Origin: an uncultured Porphyromonadaceae bacterium
Lineage (GTDB): Bacteria > Bacteroidota > Bacteroidia > Bacteroidales > Muribaculaceae
Assembly (NCBI GenBank): GCA_947427285.1
Contig: CANEHE010000016.1
Location: 1 to 47,537 of the forward strand
Reading direction: 5' to 3'
DNA: 47,537 bases
Made by a program: the position numbers and the translations under genes. Under the pieces are notes generated by a model. It ran no database searches. It was not told the DNA's origin and worked only from the letters and a program-made list of their open reading frames with translations. Shown piece after piece: positions 8,516-17,900 of this stretch (positions are counted from its first letter, which is position 1; each line of letters starts with the position of its first letter).

Positions 8516-8712
8516 TAAGTAGCTGGTAAAAATTAATGAGCTTATATTTGCGAAGGATTTTTGAGGATAAATTTAACTTGAACGAAGGAATTTAGCGGAC
8601 TAAATGACTGAGAAAAAGCTAAATTTAAACCAAAAAGACAAGCAAAGATATGCTCACCTGAAAGGCTACTTAAATAAAACTATATCTATAGTTAATTTTT
8701 AACAGCTACTTA
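8516..8712. mobile_element. MITE-like element with 20-bp terminal inverted repeats
   Basis: The left end (8517-8536, AAGTAGCTGGTAAAAATTAA) and the right end (8692-8711, TTAATTTTTAACAGCTACTT) are inverted complements at 19 of 20 positions. Bounding TA dinucleotides (8516-8517 and 8711-8712) fit a TA target duplication around a 193-bp core (8518-8710), as in Tc1/IS630-type elements. The interior is AT-rich and has no transposase. It holds a 32-codon open frame (8604-8702, starting MTEKKLNLNQKDKQ) that I do not recognise, and a TATATTTG box at 8543-8550 pointing toward cdd. The right end touches the cdd ATG: the A of that codon is the last base of the TA. The whole 8411-8711 gap is thus filled by the KilA-N promoter, palindrome copy 2 and this element. 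Confidence 0.65.
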
Positions 8713-9209
8713 TGCAGACAAAAGATATAACCACTCAGGTAAAAGTATGCTCCCTGGATGAGCTTACGAACGAAGACCGCCGTCTCGTGGAGAAAGCCAA
8801 AGAGATGACTTCCCACAGCTATGCCCCTTATTCGAAGTTTCATGTGGGAGCGGCCATACTCATGGCCAACGGTGAGATAGTGGGAGGAGCCAATCAGGAG
8901 AACGCGGCATTCTCTTCAGGTACATGCGGAGAAAGAAGTGCCTGTTTCTATGCGTCGGCACGCTGGCCCGGAGTAGCTTTCAGAAAGATCGCCATAGCCG
9001 CCTGGACACGCCTTCACAAACCGGACTCTTTGCCCGACAGTCTATGCTTCCAGGGCAAACCGATCAGTCCGTGCGGCGCATGCCGTCAGGCGTTGCTGGA
9101 ATATGAGGTTCTTCACGGGCCTATCGAGGTGATTCTCTACGGAGCGGAAGAGGTATACATCCTTCCATCGGTAGCCTCATTGCTCCCGTTGTGTTTCACG
9201 GAGTTCTGA
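8712..9209 (+). CDS. cdd: Cytidine deaminase
   Basis: The protein has 165 residues and belongs to the small homotetrameric cytidine deaminase family, which converts (deoxy)cytidine to (deoxy)uridine in pyrimidine salvage in the cytoplasm. Visible motifs: SYAPYSKFHVGAA near residues 36-48, the zinc and catalytic segment TCGERSA (Cys72, Glu74), and PCGACRQ (Cys121 and Cys124 as the other zinc ligands). CGER replaces the commoner CAER. The length is slightly above the usual 130-140 because of about 25 extra N-terminal residues. The start codon lies directly on the edge of the MITE-like element, so its original leader is displaced. The next gene follows after 27 nt on the same strand. Confidence 0.93.
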   Translation: MQTKDITTQVKVCSLDELTNEDRRLVEKAKEMTSHSYAPYSKFHVGAAILMANGEIVGGANQENAAFSSGTCGERSACFYASARWPGVAFRKIAIAAWTRLHKPDSLPDSLCFQGKPISPCGACRQALLEYEVLHGPIEVILYGAEEVYILPSVASLLPLCFTEF

Positions 9210-9236
9210 TTATTTCATAACAAACCCAATGACATC

Positions 9237-10397
9237 ATGAAACTGAAAACAATCCTGCCGACTTTAATCCTGATCGGACTGATGTCTTTTGCATCGCAAG
9301 CCCGAAATGATGCGGACACTTACGCCAATCACCTGAAAAGCTCTGCTGTAGATCCGATTGATTATGTCCTTTCAAAGCTGAAAGATTACAGAATTGTCGC
9401 TATCGGCGAAGACCATTGGATAGCCGACCACACGCCTTTTTTCTGCGATGTTCTGAAAAAAGCCGCCGAAAATAAAGAAACACGTCCCGATATAGTTGCT
9501 CTTGAATTCGGAAGCGAACTGGATCAGGCCACAGCCAACCGGGTGGCGTATTCCCCTGCATTCATGCCCGATTCGGTCATAAAGATTCTGCAACACGCGC
9601 CAGACGTATTAGGCAACCCATACAAGGAATACTTCGATGTCTTCAAATGCATCTGGGAGATAAACCGGACCTTGCCGGAAGAAGAGAAGATTGCGATCCG
9701 GCTGCTCGATCCGGCAGGAGTGCAGGACTCCTTCAACCAGACATCCCTGCAGAGAGGTAAAAACCGCGACATGTCGATGTTTGAAAAAATACGGTGGGAT
9801 TTCATGCGCGGCAATAAGATTGTCTTCTATGCCGGACAGGCGCACACACAGCACCAGATAAGGGGGTATAAGCCAAACAACGGCAAAAATTACTATAATT
9901 ATCCCAGTGCCGGATTTCTTATAAAAGCGGTATATCCCAACGAGGTGTTTACCATCGATCTGTGGGCACCGCTGAACATGGGAAGCGGATATGAACGGAA
10001 TCCGCAGACAGGAAACTGGATTGAACGAAATTCCGGGCTGTACGACAAGGCGTTTGCTCTCAATGGAAACAAGCCTTGTGGATTTGACATAGCCAATAGT
10101 CCGTGGGGCGAGATAACAATGGCGGAATATTTCTGTCCCCCGGGAAAAGATAATTTTTATGTATCCCGACCGACTGATGCCAATCCATATACAAAAGAGA
10201 TCCGGCTGTCACAGCTGATAGACGGCATAGTTTTCGTAAAGCCGTCCAAAGATTTCACAGGGGGACATCTGATAGACATCTACACACCTGATTTCGTTGA
10301 GATCTGCAGACAGAGGCTCAACGGCAGACTGACAACCCCGGCAGATATGCTCAGACAGGTACGGAAGTGGCGGCCGCAGATGGTGATGCCTGATTAG
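9237..10397 (+). CDS. Secreted EreA/ChaN-like protein of unknown substrate
   Basis: The protein has 386 residues with a signal peptide (about 1-22, ending SQA). The fold pattern resembles the erythromycin-esterase/ChaN superfamily. IVAIGEDHWIADH (Glu58, His60, His65) matches the GExxH-type motif, IVALEFG (Glu90) follows, then IRLLDPAG near 154-161 and VFYAGQAHTQH (His203, His206). These acidic and histidine residues would form the active or metal/haem-binding site. Members include macrolide esterases and the haem-binding ChaN protein, but many are uncharacterised, so I do not assign esterase activity. It sits 27 nt after cdd and may be co-transcribed. The periplasmic location is inferred from the signal peptide. 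Confidence 0.6.
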   Translation: MKLKTILPTLILIGLMSFASQARNDADTYANHLKSSAVDPIDYVLSKLKDYRIVAIGEDHWIADHTPFFCDVLKKAAENKETRPDIVALEFGSELDQATANRVAYSPAFMPDSVIKILQHAPDVLGNPYKEYFDVFKCIWEINRTLPEEEKIAIRLLDPAGVQDSFNQTSLQRGKNRDMSMFEKIRWDFMRGNKIVFYAGQAHTQHQIRGYKPNNGKNYYNYPSAGFLIKAVYPNEVFTIDLWAPLNMGSGYERNPQTGNWIERNSGLYDKAFALNGNKPCGFDIANSPWGEITMAEYFCPPGKDNFYVSRPTDANPYTKEIRLSQLIDGIVFVKPSKDFTGGHLIDIYTPDFVEICRQRLNGRLTTPADMLRQVRKWRPQMVMPD

Positions 10398-10449
10398 ATT
10401 TTGCTATCGGAAAGGCAATAAGAGTGTGAGGAGAAGCGTTGATTTCTTT

Positions 10450-13344
10450 ATGAAGCCCTCCGGTTTTCGCATACACTCTCTTTCCCGCGTCGGCGCACTT
10501 GTTGCCGGCGTGCTGACATGCCTGCTCATGACGGTCGGATGCTCCACGAAGAAGAATACGACCATATCGCGAAACTGGCAGGCATTCACCACGCGATACA
10601 ACGTATACTACAACGGCGACGAACATTACAAGGAGCAGCTCAAGGAGATGGAGCTCAACTATGAGGACGATTACACCCGGACCCTTCTGACGCATCCCGC
10701 CGAGGCCCGTGCCGACGAGAAACTGCCCCAGCCGACCGGCGACTTCAAGCGCACCATCGAGAAGATGCAGAAAGCCATCCAGCTCCACAGCATCAAGAAA
10801 AAGCCGCGCAAAAAGGGCAACTCTCCGAAGGAGAAGGCTTTCCGGGCCAGAGAGGAGTTCAATCCGTTTCTGCACAACGCCTGGCTGATGATGGGCCGCT
10901 CGCAGTTTCTCAACGGCGACTTCGCCGGAGCCGCCGCGACATTCTACTACATCTCCCGCCATTTCACCTGGCTCCCTGCCGTGGTGACGGAGGCCCGGCT
11001 CTGGCAAGCCCGCAGCTACTGTGCTCTCGACTGGATATACGAAGCGGAGAACGCCCTCCACGGTGTGAAGGAGAAAGACCTGACATCCAAAAAGCTACGT
11101 CGCCTCTACAACATCACTATGGCCGACTATCTTGTCCGTGCCGAACGTTGGGAACAGGCTGTACCGTATCTGAAACTCGCCGCCGAAGAGGCCTCCGGTT
11201 CGCAGAAGAACCGCCTGTATTTCCTACTCGGACAGGCCTATAAGACTCTTGGCCGAAACCGCGACGCCTACATGGCCTTCAAAAAGGCCGGATCGGGAGC
11301 GTCGACGGCTTACCGCACGAAATTCAACGCCCGCATCAAGCAGACCGAAGTATACGCCGGAACCAACATAAGAGGGGAGGTCAACGCTCTGCGCTCCATG
11401 CTCCGTTACAGCCGCAACAAGGAGTATTTCGACCAGATATATTACGCCATCGGCAATCTATATCTGTCAAGGCGCGACACCGCCAAGGCCAAGGAAAACT
11501 ATATTCTGGCCGTGGAGAAGTCCACACGCAACGGCATCGACAAGGCTCTGGCAAATCTGGCATTAGGCAACATCTATTTCGCCGAAGGAGACTATGTGAA
11601 AGCCCAGCCGTGTTACTCCGAGGCTGTGCCCCAGCTCAACGAGAAATATCCGGACTACAACGTCCTCAAAAAGAGGTCCGATGTGCTTGACGAACTGGCG
11701 ACATACGCCGGAAATGTCCAGCTACAGGACTCTCTCCTCGACCTGAGCAAACTCTCGCCGGAAGAGCAGCTGAAAGTGTGCGAACGCCTTGCCGAGGAGT
11801 TGAAGAAAAAGGAGAAAGAAGCAGCCGAGGCAGCCGCACGTGAGGAATTCCAGGCACAGGTCGACGCACAGGGAAGTCCTATGAAAGACAATGCCAACGC
11901 TCCGACCACATACCAGATCAACAACGACAAATCCTGGTATTTCTACAACCAGACCACCAAAAACGCCGGAAAGACCGAATTCCAGCGTCGGTGGGGAGCG
12001 CGTAAGAACGAGGACGACTGGCGACGGCGCAACAAGGCTTCGTTTGCTTTCGACGAACCAGGCGACGATGACTCCGAACGCAACGATTCCACTTCCTCGC
12101 AGGGTTCCGGAGGTGAGCCGCAGGATTCCACTGCGATGGCAGCGGCGTCGGATCCACACAACGCCGAATATTACCTCCGACAGATCCCCAAGACCGACGA
12201 GGAAATACAGACCTGCAACGACATCATCCAGGAGGGTCTCTTCAACATGGGTCTTATCCTCAAGGACAAACTGGAGGACTTTCCCGCAGCCCGCGAGGAA
12301 TTCAACGAACTGGAACGCCGATACCCCGACAACGTGTATCGACTGGACGTATACTACAACATGTATCTCATGGCCGTGCGCGACAACGACGTCGCACAGG
12401 CCGCCCGCTGGCGCGACAAAATCTTAGAGGACTTCCCCGATTCCCCATACGGCACCGCAATGAAAGATCCGGACTATTTCAACAAGCTCCGGGAGATGCA
12501 TCTGCGTCAGGAGGAGTTATATCAGGAGGTATACGACGCCTATCTGGCAGACCAGAACAGCAAGGTGCATCGTCTGACAGCCGAGATGGAGAAGGAATTC
12601 CCCCTCTCGCCGATAATGCCCAAATTCGTGTTTATCGACGCTCTATCGTATGTTACGGACAATCAGCCCGACAAATTCAAGGAACGTCTGGAATATCTGC
12701 TCGACAAATGGCCGCAGACCGACATGACCGACATGGCCGGCTCCATGCTTAAAACCCTCAGCTCTGGTCGTAAACTGCAGGGAGGAGGCTCCAACGTGCG
12801 CGGCATGCTCTGGGACACACGTCTCACCACCGACACTCTCGCCGCTCCCGGTGCCGACGGCCAGCCAGCCGACTTCGAACGCGATCCGTCCAAACCCCAG
12901 TTCCTTGTGCTGGCGTTCCCGCTCGACTCCGTAAGCCCCAACCAGCTGCTCTACGATGTGGCCCGGTTCAACTTCTCATCGTTTGTGGTGAAAGACTTCG
13001 ACCTTGAACAGATGCGCTTCGGAGGGATAGGACTCCTCATAGTGAAAGGCTTCGCCAACCTGCGTGAGCTGGAACACTACCGCAGCGTGCTCGCCGCGTC
13101 GCAATACCGTCTGCCCGAAGCCGTGCGTCCCATCATGATCAGCCAGGCCAATTTCGAACTTCTGCTGCGACAGGGCCGCTCGTTCGAAGACTACTTCCGT
13201 TTCGAAGAGGAATCGTCGCGCGAAGCCACAGAAGAGGAGGTAGTGGGTCCGGACCGCACCATGCCCGTCCCGGAAGAAGCAGAAAGCGGAGAGGAGGAAC
13301 CAGAAGAAGTAGAAAGCAGGGAAGAGAAAGTAGAGAGTGAGTGA
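10450..13344 (+). CDS. porW: PorW/SprE-like type IX secretion system lipoprotein (TPR)
   Basis: From the ATG at 10450 the protein has 964 residues. A GTG at 10426 would add 8 but gives an over-long n-region. A lipoprotein signal ends in LMTVGCSTKK with Cys31 as the lipidated residue. The following RNWQAFTTRYNVYYNGDEHY is the hallmark N-terminus of PorW (SprE in gliding Flavobacteria). TPR-like helices fill much of the rest (for example ALANLALGNIYFAEGDYVKA), with a charged linker around residues 450-580 and an acidic Glu-rich tail. PorW is a periplasmic outer-membrane lipoprotein required for type IX secretion, where it is thought to link the PorK/PorN ring to the translocon. It lies alone between a secreted protein gene and aspA. 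Confidence 0.85.
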   Translation: MKPSGFRIHSLSRVGALVAGVLTCLLMTVGCSTKKNTTISRNWQAFTTRYNVYYNGDEHYKEQLKEMELNYEDDYTRTLLTHPAEARADEKLPQPTGDFKRTIEKMQKAIQLHSIKKKPRKKGNSPKEKAFRAREEFNPFLHNAWLMMGRSQFLNGDFAGAAATFYYISRHFTWLPAVVTEARLWQARSYCALDWIYEAENALHGVKEKDLTSKKLRRLYNITMADYLVRAERWEQAVPYLKLAAEEASGSQKNRLYFLLGQAYKTLGRNRDAYMAFKKAGSGASTAYRTKFNARIKQTEVYAGTNIRGEVNALRSMLRYSRNKEYFDQIYYAIGNLYLSRRDTAKAKENYILAVEKSTRNGIDKALANLALGNIYFAEGDYVKAQPCYSEAVPQLNEKYPDYNVLKKRSDVLDELATYAGNVQLQDSLLDLSKLSPEEQLKVCERLAEELKKKEKEAAEAAAREEFQAQVDAQGSPMKDNANAPTTYQINNDKSWYFYNQTTKNAGKTEFQRRWGARKNEDDWRRRNKASFAFDEPGDDDSERNDSTSSQGSGGEPQDSTAMAAASDPHNAEYYLRQIPKTDEEIQTCNDIIQEGLFNMGLILKDKLEDFPAAREEFNELERRYPDNVYRLDVYYNMYLMAVRDNDVAQAARWRDKILEDFPDSPYGTAMKDPDYFNKLREMHLRQEELYQEVYDAYLADQNSKVHRLTAEMEKEFPLSPIMPKFVFIDALSYVTDNQPDKFKERLEYLLDKWPQTDMTDMAGSMLKTLSSGRKLQGGGSNVRGMLWDTRLTTDTLAAPGADGQPADFERDPSKPQFLVLAFPLDSVSPNQLLYDVARFNFSSFVVKDFDLEQMRFGGIGLLIVKGFANLRELEHYRSVLAASQYRLPEAVRPIMISQANFELLLRQGRSFEDYFRFEEESSREATEEEVVGPDRTMPVPEEAESGEEEPEEVESREEKVESE

Positions 13345-13394
13345 CGGTAAAAATAAATTAGGAGGGGGATGGGGCATAGTAAGGAAAAAATTCG

Positions 13395-13402
13395 TAAATT
13401 TG
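13395..13402 (+). promoter_or_regulatory. -7 box for aspA
   Basis: TAAATTTG lies 36 nt before the aspA ATG. No clear TTTG appears 19-21 nt upstream of it. Confidence 0.5.
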
Positions 13403-13438
13403 CGGATAATTTAACCTTAACATCACTTTTTGATCACC

Positions 13439-14860
13439 ATGACCGAAGATTTTCGCATTGAAAGCGACCTCATAGGGCCGCGCGAGATTCCAGAATCAGC
13501 CCTCTATGGAGTGCAGACACTCCGTGGCATCGAGAACTTCGAAATAAGCAAATTCCACCTCGACGAATACCCTGCCTTCATAAAAGGCTTGGCTATCACA
13601 AAGATGGCCGCTGCCGAGGCCAACTTCCAACTCGGTCTCCTCACAAAGGAACAGCATGCCGCCATCACCCAGGCATGTCAGGAGATAATCGACGGCAAGC
13701 ACCACGACCAGTTCCCCATCGACATGATCCAGGGAGGTGCCGGCACCACCACCAACATGAACGCAAATGAGGTGATCGCCAATCGTGCCCTGGAAATCAT
13801 GGGCCACAAACGCGGCGAATATCAGTTCTGCTCACCCAACGACCATGTGAACTGTGCCCAGTCGACCAACGACGCATACCCGACGGCAATCCACATCGGC
13901 ATGTGGTATTCGCACGTGCGCCTTGTGGAGCACCTCAAAGAGGTGATCGCCTCATTCCGCAAGAAAGCCGAGGAATTCAAGAACATCATCAAGATGGGCC
14001 GCACACAGCTTGAAGACGCTGTCCCGATGACTCTCGGCCAGACATTCAGCGGCTTCGCAAGCATTCTCAACGATGAGATCGCCCACCTTGAAGAGGCTGC
14101 AGCCGACTTCCTGACCGTCAATATGGGTGCCACGGCCATCGGCACAGGCATCTGCGCCGAACCGGGCTACGCCGAAAAATGCGTCAAGGCCCTCTGCGAC
14201 ATCACCGGTCTTGAGTTCAGACTCTCCGGCGATCTGGTAGGTGCCACTTCCGACACATCATGTCTGGTAGGCTACGCTTCCGCCATGAAACGTGTGGCTG
14301 TGAAGATGAACAAGATCTGCAACGACCTCCGTCTCCTTGCATCCGGTCCGCGCTGCGGTCTGGGCGAATTCAATCTCCCCGCCATGCAGCCCGGCAGCTC
14401 CATCATGCCCGGAAAGGTGAACCCTGTCATCCCCGAGGTAATGAACCAGATCTGCTACAAGGTGATCGGCAACGAGCTCTGCGTCACCATGAGCGGCGAG
14501 GCCGCACAGATGGAGCTCAACGCCATGGAACCTGTGATGGCACAGTGCGATTTCGAATCTGTCGACCTTCTCTGCAATGGCTTCGACACTCTGCGCATCC
14601 GCTGCATCGACGGCATCACAGCCAATGAGGACAAGTGCCGCCAGCATGTGCACAACTCCATCGGCGTGGTGACAGCCCTCAATCCTGTGATCGGATACAA
14701 GAACTCCACCAAGATAGCCAAAGAGGCTCTTGAGACAGGCCGCAGCGTCTACGATCTCGTTCTGGAGCACGACATCCTCAGCAAAGAGGATCTCGACACA
14801 ATCCTCAGCCCCGAGAACATGATCAAACCCGTCAAACTCGACATCAAGCCCAAGCACTGA
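13439..14860 (+). CDS. aspA: Aspartate ammonia-lyase
   Basis: The protein has 473 residues from the ATG at 13439; an in-frame TTG at 13430 is a less likely start. It belongs to the fumarase/aspartase superfamily. Visible motifs are the TTTNMNANEVIANRA block near 103, QSTNDAYPTA near 141, and the signature GSSIMPGKVNPVIPE near 319, which carries the mobile catalytic Ser. MNQICYKVIGNE after the signature favours aspartase over fumarase C. It converts L-aspartate to fumarate and ammonia in the cytoplasm, feeding the fumarate respiration typical of Bacteroidales. It is monocistronic, with a -7 box upstream and a terminator hairpin downstream. Confidence 0.92.
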   Translation: MTEDFRIESDLIGPREIPESALYGVQTLRGIENFEISKFHLDEYPAFIKGLAITKMAAAEANFQLGLLTKEQHAAITQACQEIIDGKHHDQFPIDMIQGGAGTTTNMNANEVIANRALEIMGHKRGEYQFCSPNDHVNCAQSTNDAYPTAIHIGMWYSHVRLVEHLKEVIASFRKKAEEFKNIIKMGRTQLEDAVPMTLGQTFSGFASILNDEIAHLEEAAADFLTVNMGATAIGTGICAEPGYAEKCVKALCDITGLEFRLSGDLVGATSDTSCLVGYASAMKRVAVKMNKICNDLRLLASGPRCGLGEFNLPAMQPGSSIMPGKVNPVIPEVMNQICYKVIGNELCVTMSGEAAQMELNAMEPVMAQCDFESVDLLCNGFDTLRIRCIDGITANEDKCRQHVHNSIGVVTALNPVIGYKNSTKIAKEALETGRSVYDLVLEHDILSKEDLDTILSPENMIKPVKLDIKPKH

Positions 14861-14888
14861 TCGGAGTCAGTTACGGACATAAACATAC

Positions 14889-14921
14889 CCGGCGGAGAGG
14901 CCTGCAAGGCTTTTCCGCCGG
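14889..14921 (+). terminator. Terminator after aspA
   Basis: CCGGCGGA (14889-14896) pairs with TCCGCCGG (14914-14921) and is followed by TTTCTCTTCT. It lies between convergent aspA and mfd. Confidence 0.7.
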
Positions 14922-14946
14922 TTTCTCTTCTCAGAAGTATACCATG

Positions 14947-17900
14947 TCAGGCGGAGGGAAGCGTCTCGACCGATGAGAGTATGTGAAGGGCCTCACGCAC
15001 GGCGGGGACCGACTCGATCACAAACGAACGTTTCCCGTTGTTCTCGCGGATGCGGCACCGGCGCGGATTAGTCTGCAGATAGGTCAGTATGCGTCCGAAG
15101 GCCTTCGACCGGTAGTAGGCCTTGTTCTCGTCGCTCACGAAATAAAGATACATCTTTCCCTCCTTCAGCAGCAGACGCTCTATGCCGAGACGACGTGCCG
15201 CCATACGTAGAGGCACTATCCGTATCAGCTCCTCGGTGACAGCAGGTATCTCGCCGAAACGGTCGCGGAGATTAGTGCGGAAAGTCTCGATCTGTTCGGG
15301 CCGCTCCATATTGTCCAGTTCCTGATAAAGTCCGATGCGCTCACTCTCCTGAGGCACATACGATGGTGGGAGACGGAGTTCCAGATCACTCTCCACGGTG
15401 CAGTCGGCCACAAACTCCTCCTCAGGCGGATGCGGGCCACCGCTTCCGGTGTCGGAGAAAGTGTCGGCAAATTCCTCCGTCCTCAGCTCCGTGACAGACT
15501 CCTTCAGAATCCTCCGGTAGGTCTCATAGCCCAGATCGGCGATAAATCCGCTCTGTTCGGCACCGAGAAGATTGCCGGCACCGCGTATGTCGAGATCCTG
15601 CATGGCGATGTGGATGCCCGAGCCGAGATCGGAGAAAGACTCGATGGCCTGCAACCGCCGCCGTGCGACAGGAGTGAGCGGGTTGCCCGGAGGAGTCAGA
15701 AGCCAGCAGAATGCCTTGCGGGAACTGCGCCCCACACGGCCGCGGAGCTGATGCAGCTCCGAGAGTCCGAAATTCTGTGCATTGTTGACTATGATTGTAT
15801 TGACATTCGGCATGTCGATACCGTTCTCCACGATTGTCGTGGAGAGAAGCACGTCGAAATCATGATTGGCGAAATCGATGATGGCCTTCTCAAGATTTTC
15901 AGGCGGCATCTGTCCGTGGGCCACAACCACTCTGACAGAGGGAACCAGCCGCCGTATCCTGTTCTCAAGTTCGGCAAGGCCGTCTATGCGGTGATTGACC
16001 ACAAACACCTGTCCGTTGCGCGAGAGTTCGAAACCGATGGCTTCTTTGAGGATATCATCGTCGAAAACCGACACAGTTGTCTCGATCGGACGGCGGTTGG
16101 CCGGGGGAGTGTTGAGATTGCTGAGGTCACGCGCGCCCATCAGCGAGAACTGGAGCGTACGCGGGATAGGGGTGGCACTCATGGTGAGCGTATCGACGTT
16201 CACCTTCATCTGTTTCAGTTTCTCCTTGACCGCCACGCCGAACTTCTGTTCCTCATCGACTATCAACAGACCGAGATCCTTGAATTTCACAGACTTTCCG
16301 ATCAGTTTGTGCGTGCCGATGAGAATATCTATCTTGCCCGCCTCAAGGTCGGAGAGTATCTGTTTCACATCTTTCGGCTTCCGCGCCCTCGATATGAAAT
16401 CCACACGCACGGGCAGGTCGCGCAGACGTTCGGAAAACGTGCGGTAATGCTGCATGGCGAGCACGGTTGTCGGCACAAGCACAGCCGTCTGTTTCGAATC
16501 GGCCGCGGCCTTGAAAGCGGCCCGTATGGCAAGTTCCGTCTTGCCGAAGCCCACATCACCGCAGACAAGGCGGTCCATCGGTCTGTCGGCCTCCATATCG
16601 CTCTTTATGGCCTGTGTGGCCTTTATCTGGTCGGGAGTGTCCTCGTAGATGAACGAAGCCTCCAGTTCATGCTGGAGATATGTGTCGGGAGCGAACGCAT
16701 GTCCTTTCTGACCGCACCGGGCGGCATATAGGCGGATAAGATCGCGCGCGATATCCTTCACGCGGGCCTTGGTACGCTCTTTCATGCGGTTCCACGCGCC
16801 GGTTCCGAGCTTGTTTATCTTCGGAGGCACACCCTCCTTCCCGCGGTATTTCGACAGTTTGTGGAGCGAATGGATAGAGACAAGAATGATGTCGTCGTTC
16901 TGATAGAGAAGTTTGATCATCTCCTGCGGACGTCCGTTTACATCGGTACGCACCAGACCGGCGAACTTCCCTATGCCATGGTCGATATGGACTATATAGT
17001 CGCCCGGCTCTATCTGTTGCAGCTCCTTGAGAGAGAAGGCGAGTTTGCCGCTGCGGGCACGGTCGGACTTCAGACTGTATTTATGGAAGCGGTCGAAAAT
17101 CTGATGGTCGGTAAAGAAACAGATTTTCGAATCATGGTCCACGAATCCCTGATGGATTGTCCGGTCCACCGGCGTGAAGCTGATCTCGTCACCCCTGTCG
17201 GCGAATATCTCCCGGAGCCGATCGGTCTGCCTTACGGAATCGGAAAGAATGAGAATCCGGTAGCCCTTATCCAGGAAACCGGTGAAAGAATCGGCGATCA
17301 GATTGAAATTCTTGTGATAGAGGGCCTGAGGGGAGCAGTGGAACTCCATACGGGCGTCCGGCGGGAGATCGGAGGCCGAAAGAGTGTCGGCACTTCCGAA
17401 TTCCACCACTGTGAACCGGCCTAAGGCTTCACGGAAAGCCGCAGGGTCCACAAGTTTCCTCATGGCGTCGGGATCGGCCTCCCCGGAGAGAAGAGCCGTC
17501 TCGGAAAGCGACTGGGAGCACAAGGCCTCCACACGCTCCGTGAGCCATGACAGCGACTGCACGAACAGCGGCGTGCCGGCATCTATGAAGTCGAGCAGAG
17601 ATATCGAATCCCCTCCGGCGGTGTCGGCCAGAGCCGGTATGACGGTTATCTCTTTCAGTCTTGCCTCCGAGAGCTGTGTCTCAACGTTGAAAGTGCGGAT
17701 GGAGTCGATCTCGTCGTCGAAGAAATCCACACGATAGGGGAGTTCGTTGGAGAAGGAATATATGTCGAGAATCGAGCCGCGGACCGCGAACTGTCCCGGC
17801 TCATAAACGTAGTCTGTCTGTCGGAAACCCTCCTCGCGCAGCTTCGCCACAGTAGCCGAAAGCGATGCCTTAGCGCCGCTTTTAAGCGAGAGGCGTGCCT

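Noticed and set aside
8604..8702. A 32-codon ORF as an independent gene
   Set aside because: It lies wholly inside the MITE-like element, ends in its terminal repeat and matches nothing I know; it is mentioned only as element content.
13430..13438. TTG start for aspA
   Set aside because: The ATG three codons later gives the family-typical MTEDFRIE N-terminus.
15430..16731. A 433-codon plus-strand open frame
   Set aside because: It is antisense to the helicase core of mfd, which is unmistakable on the other strand.
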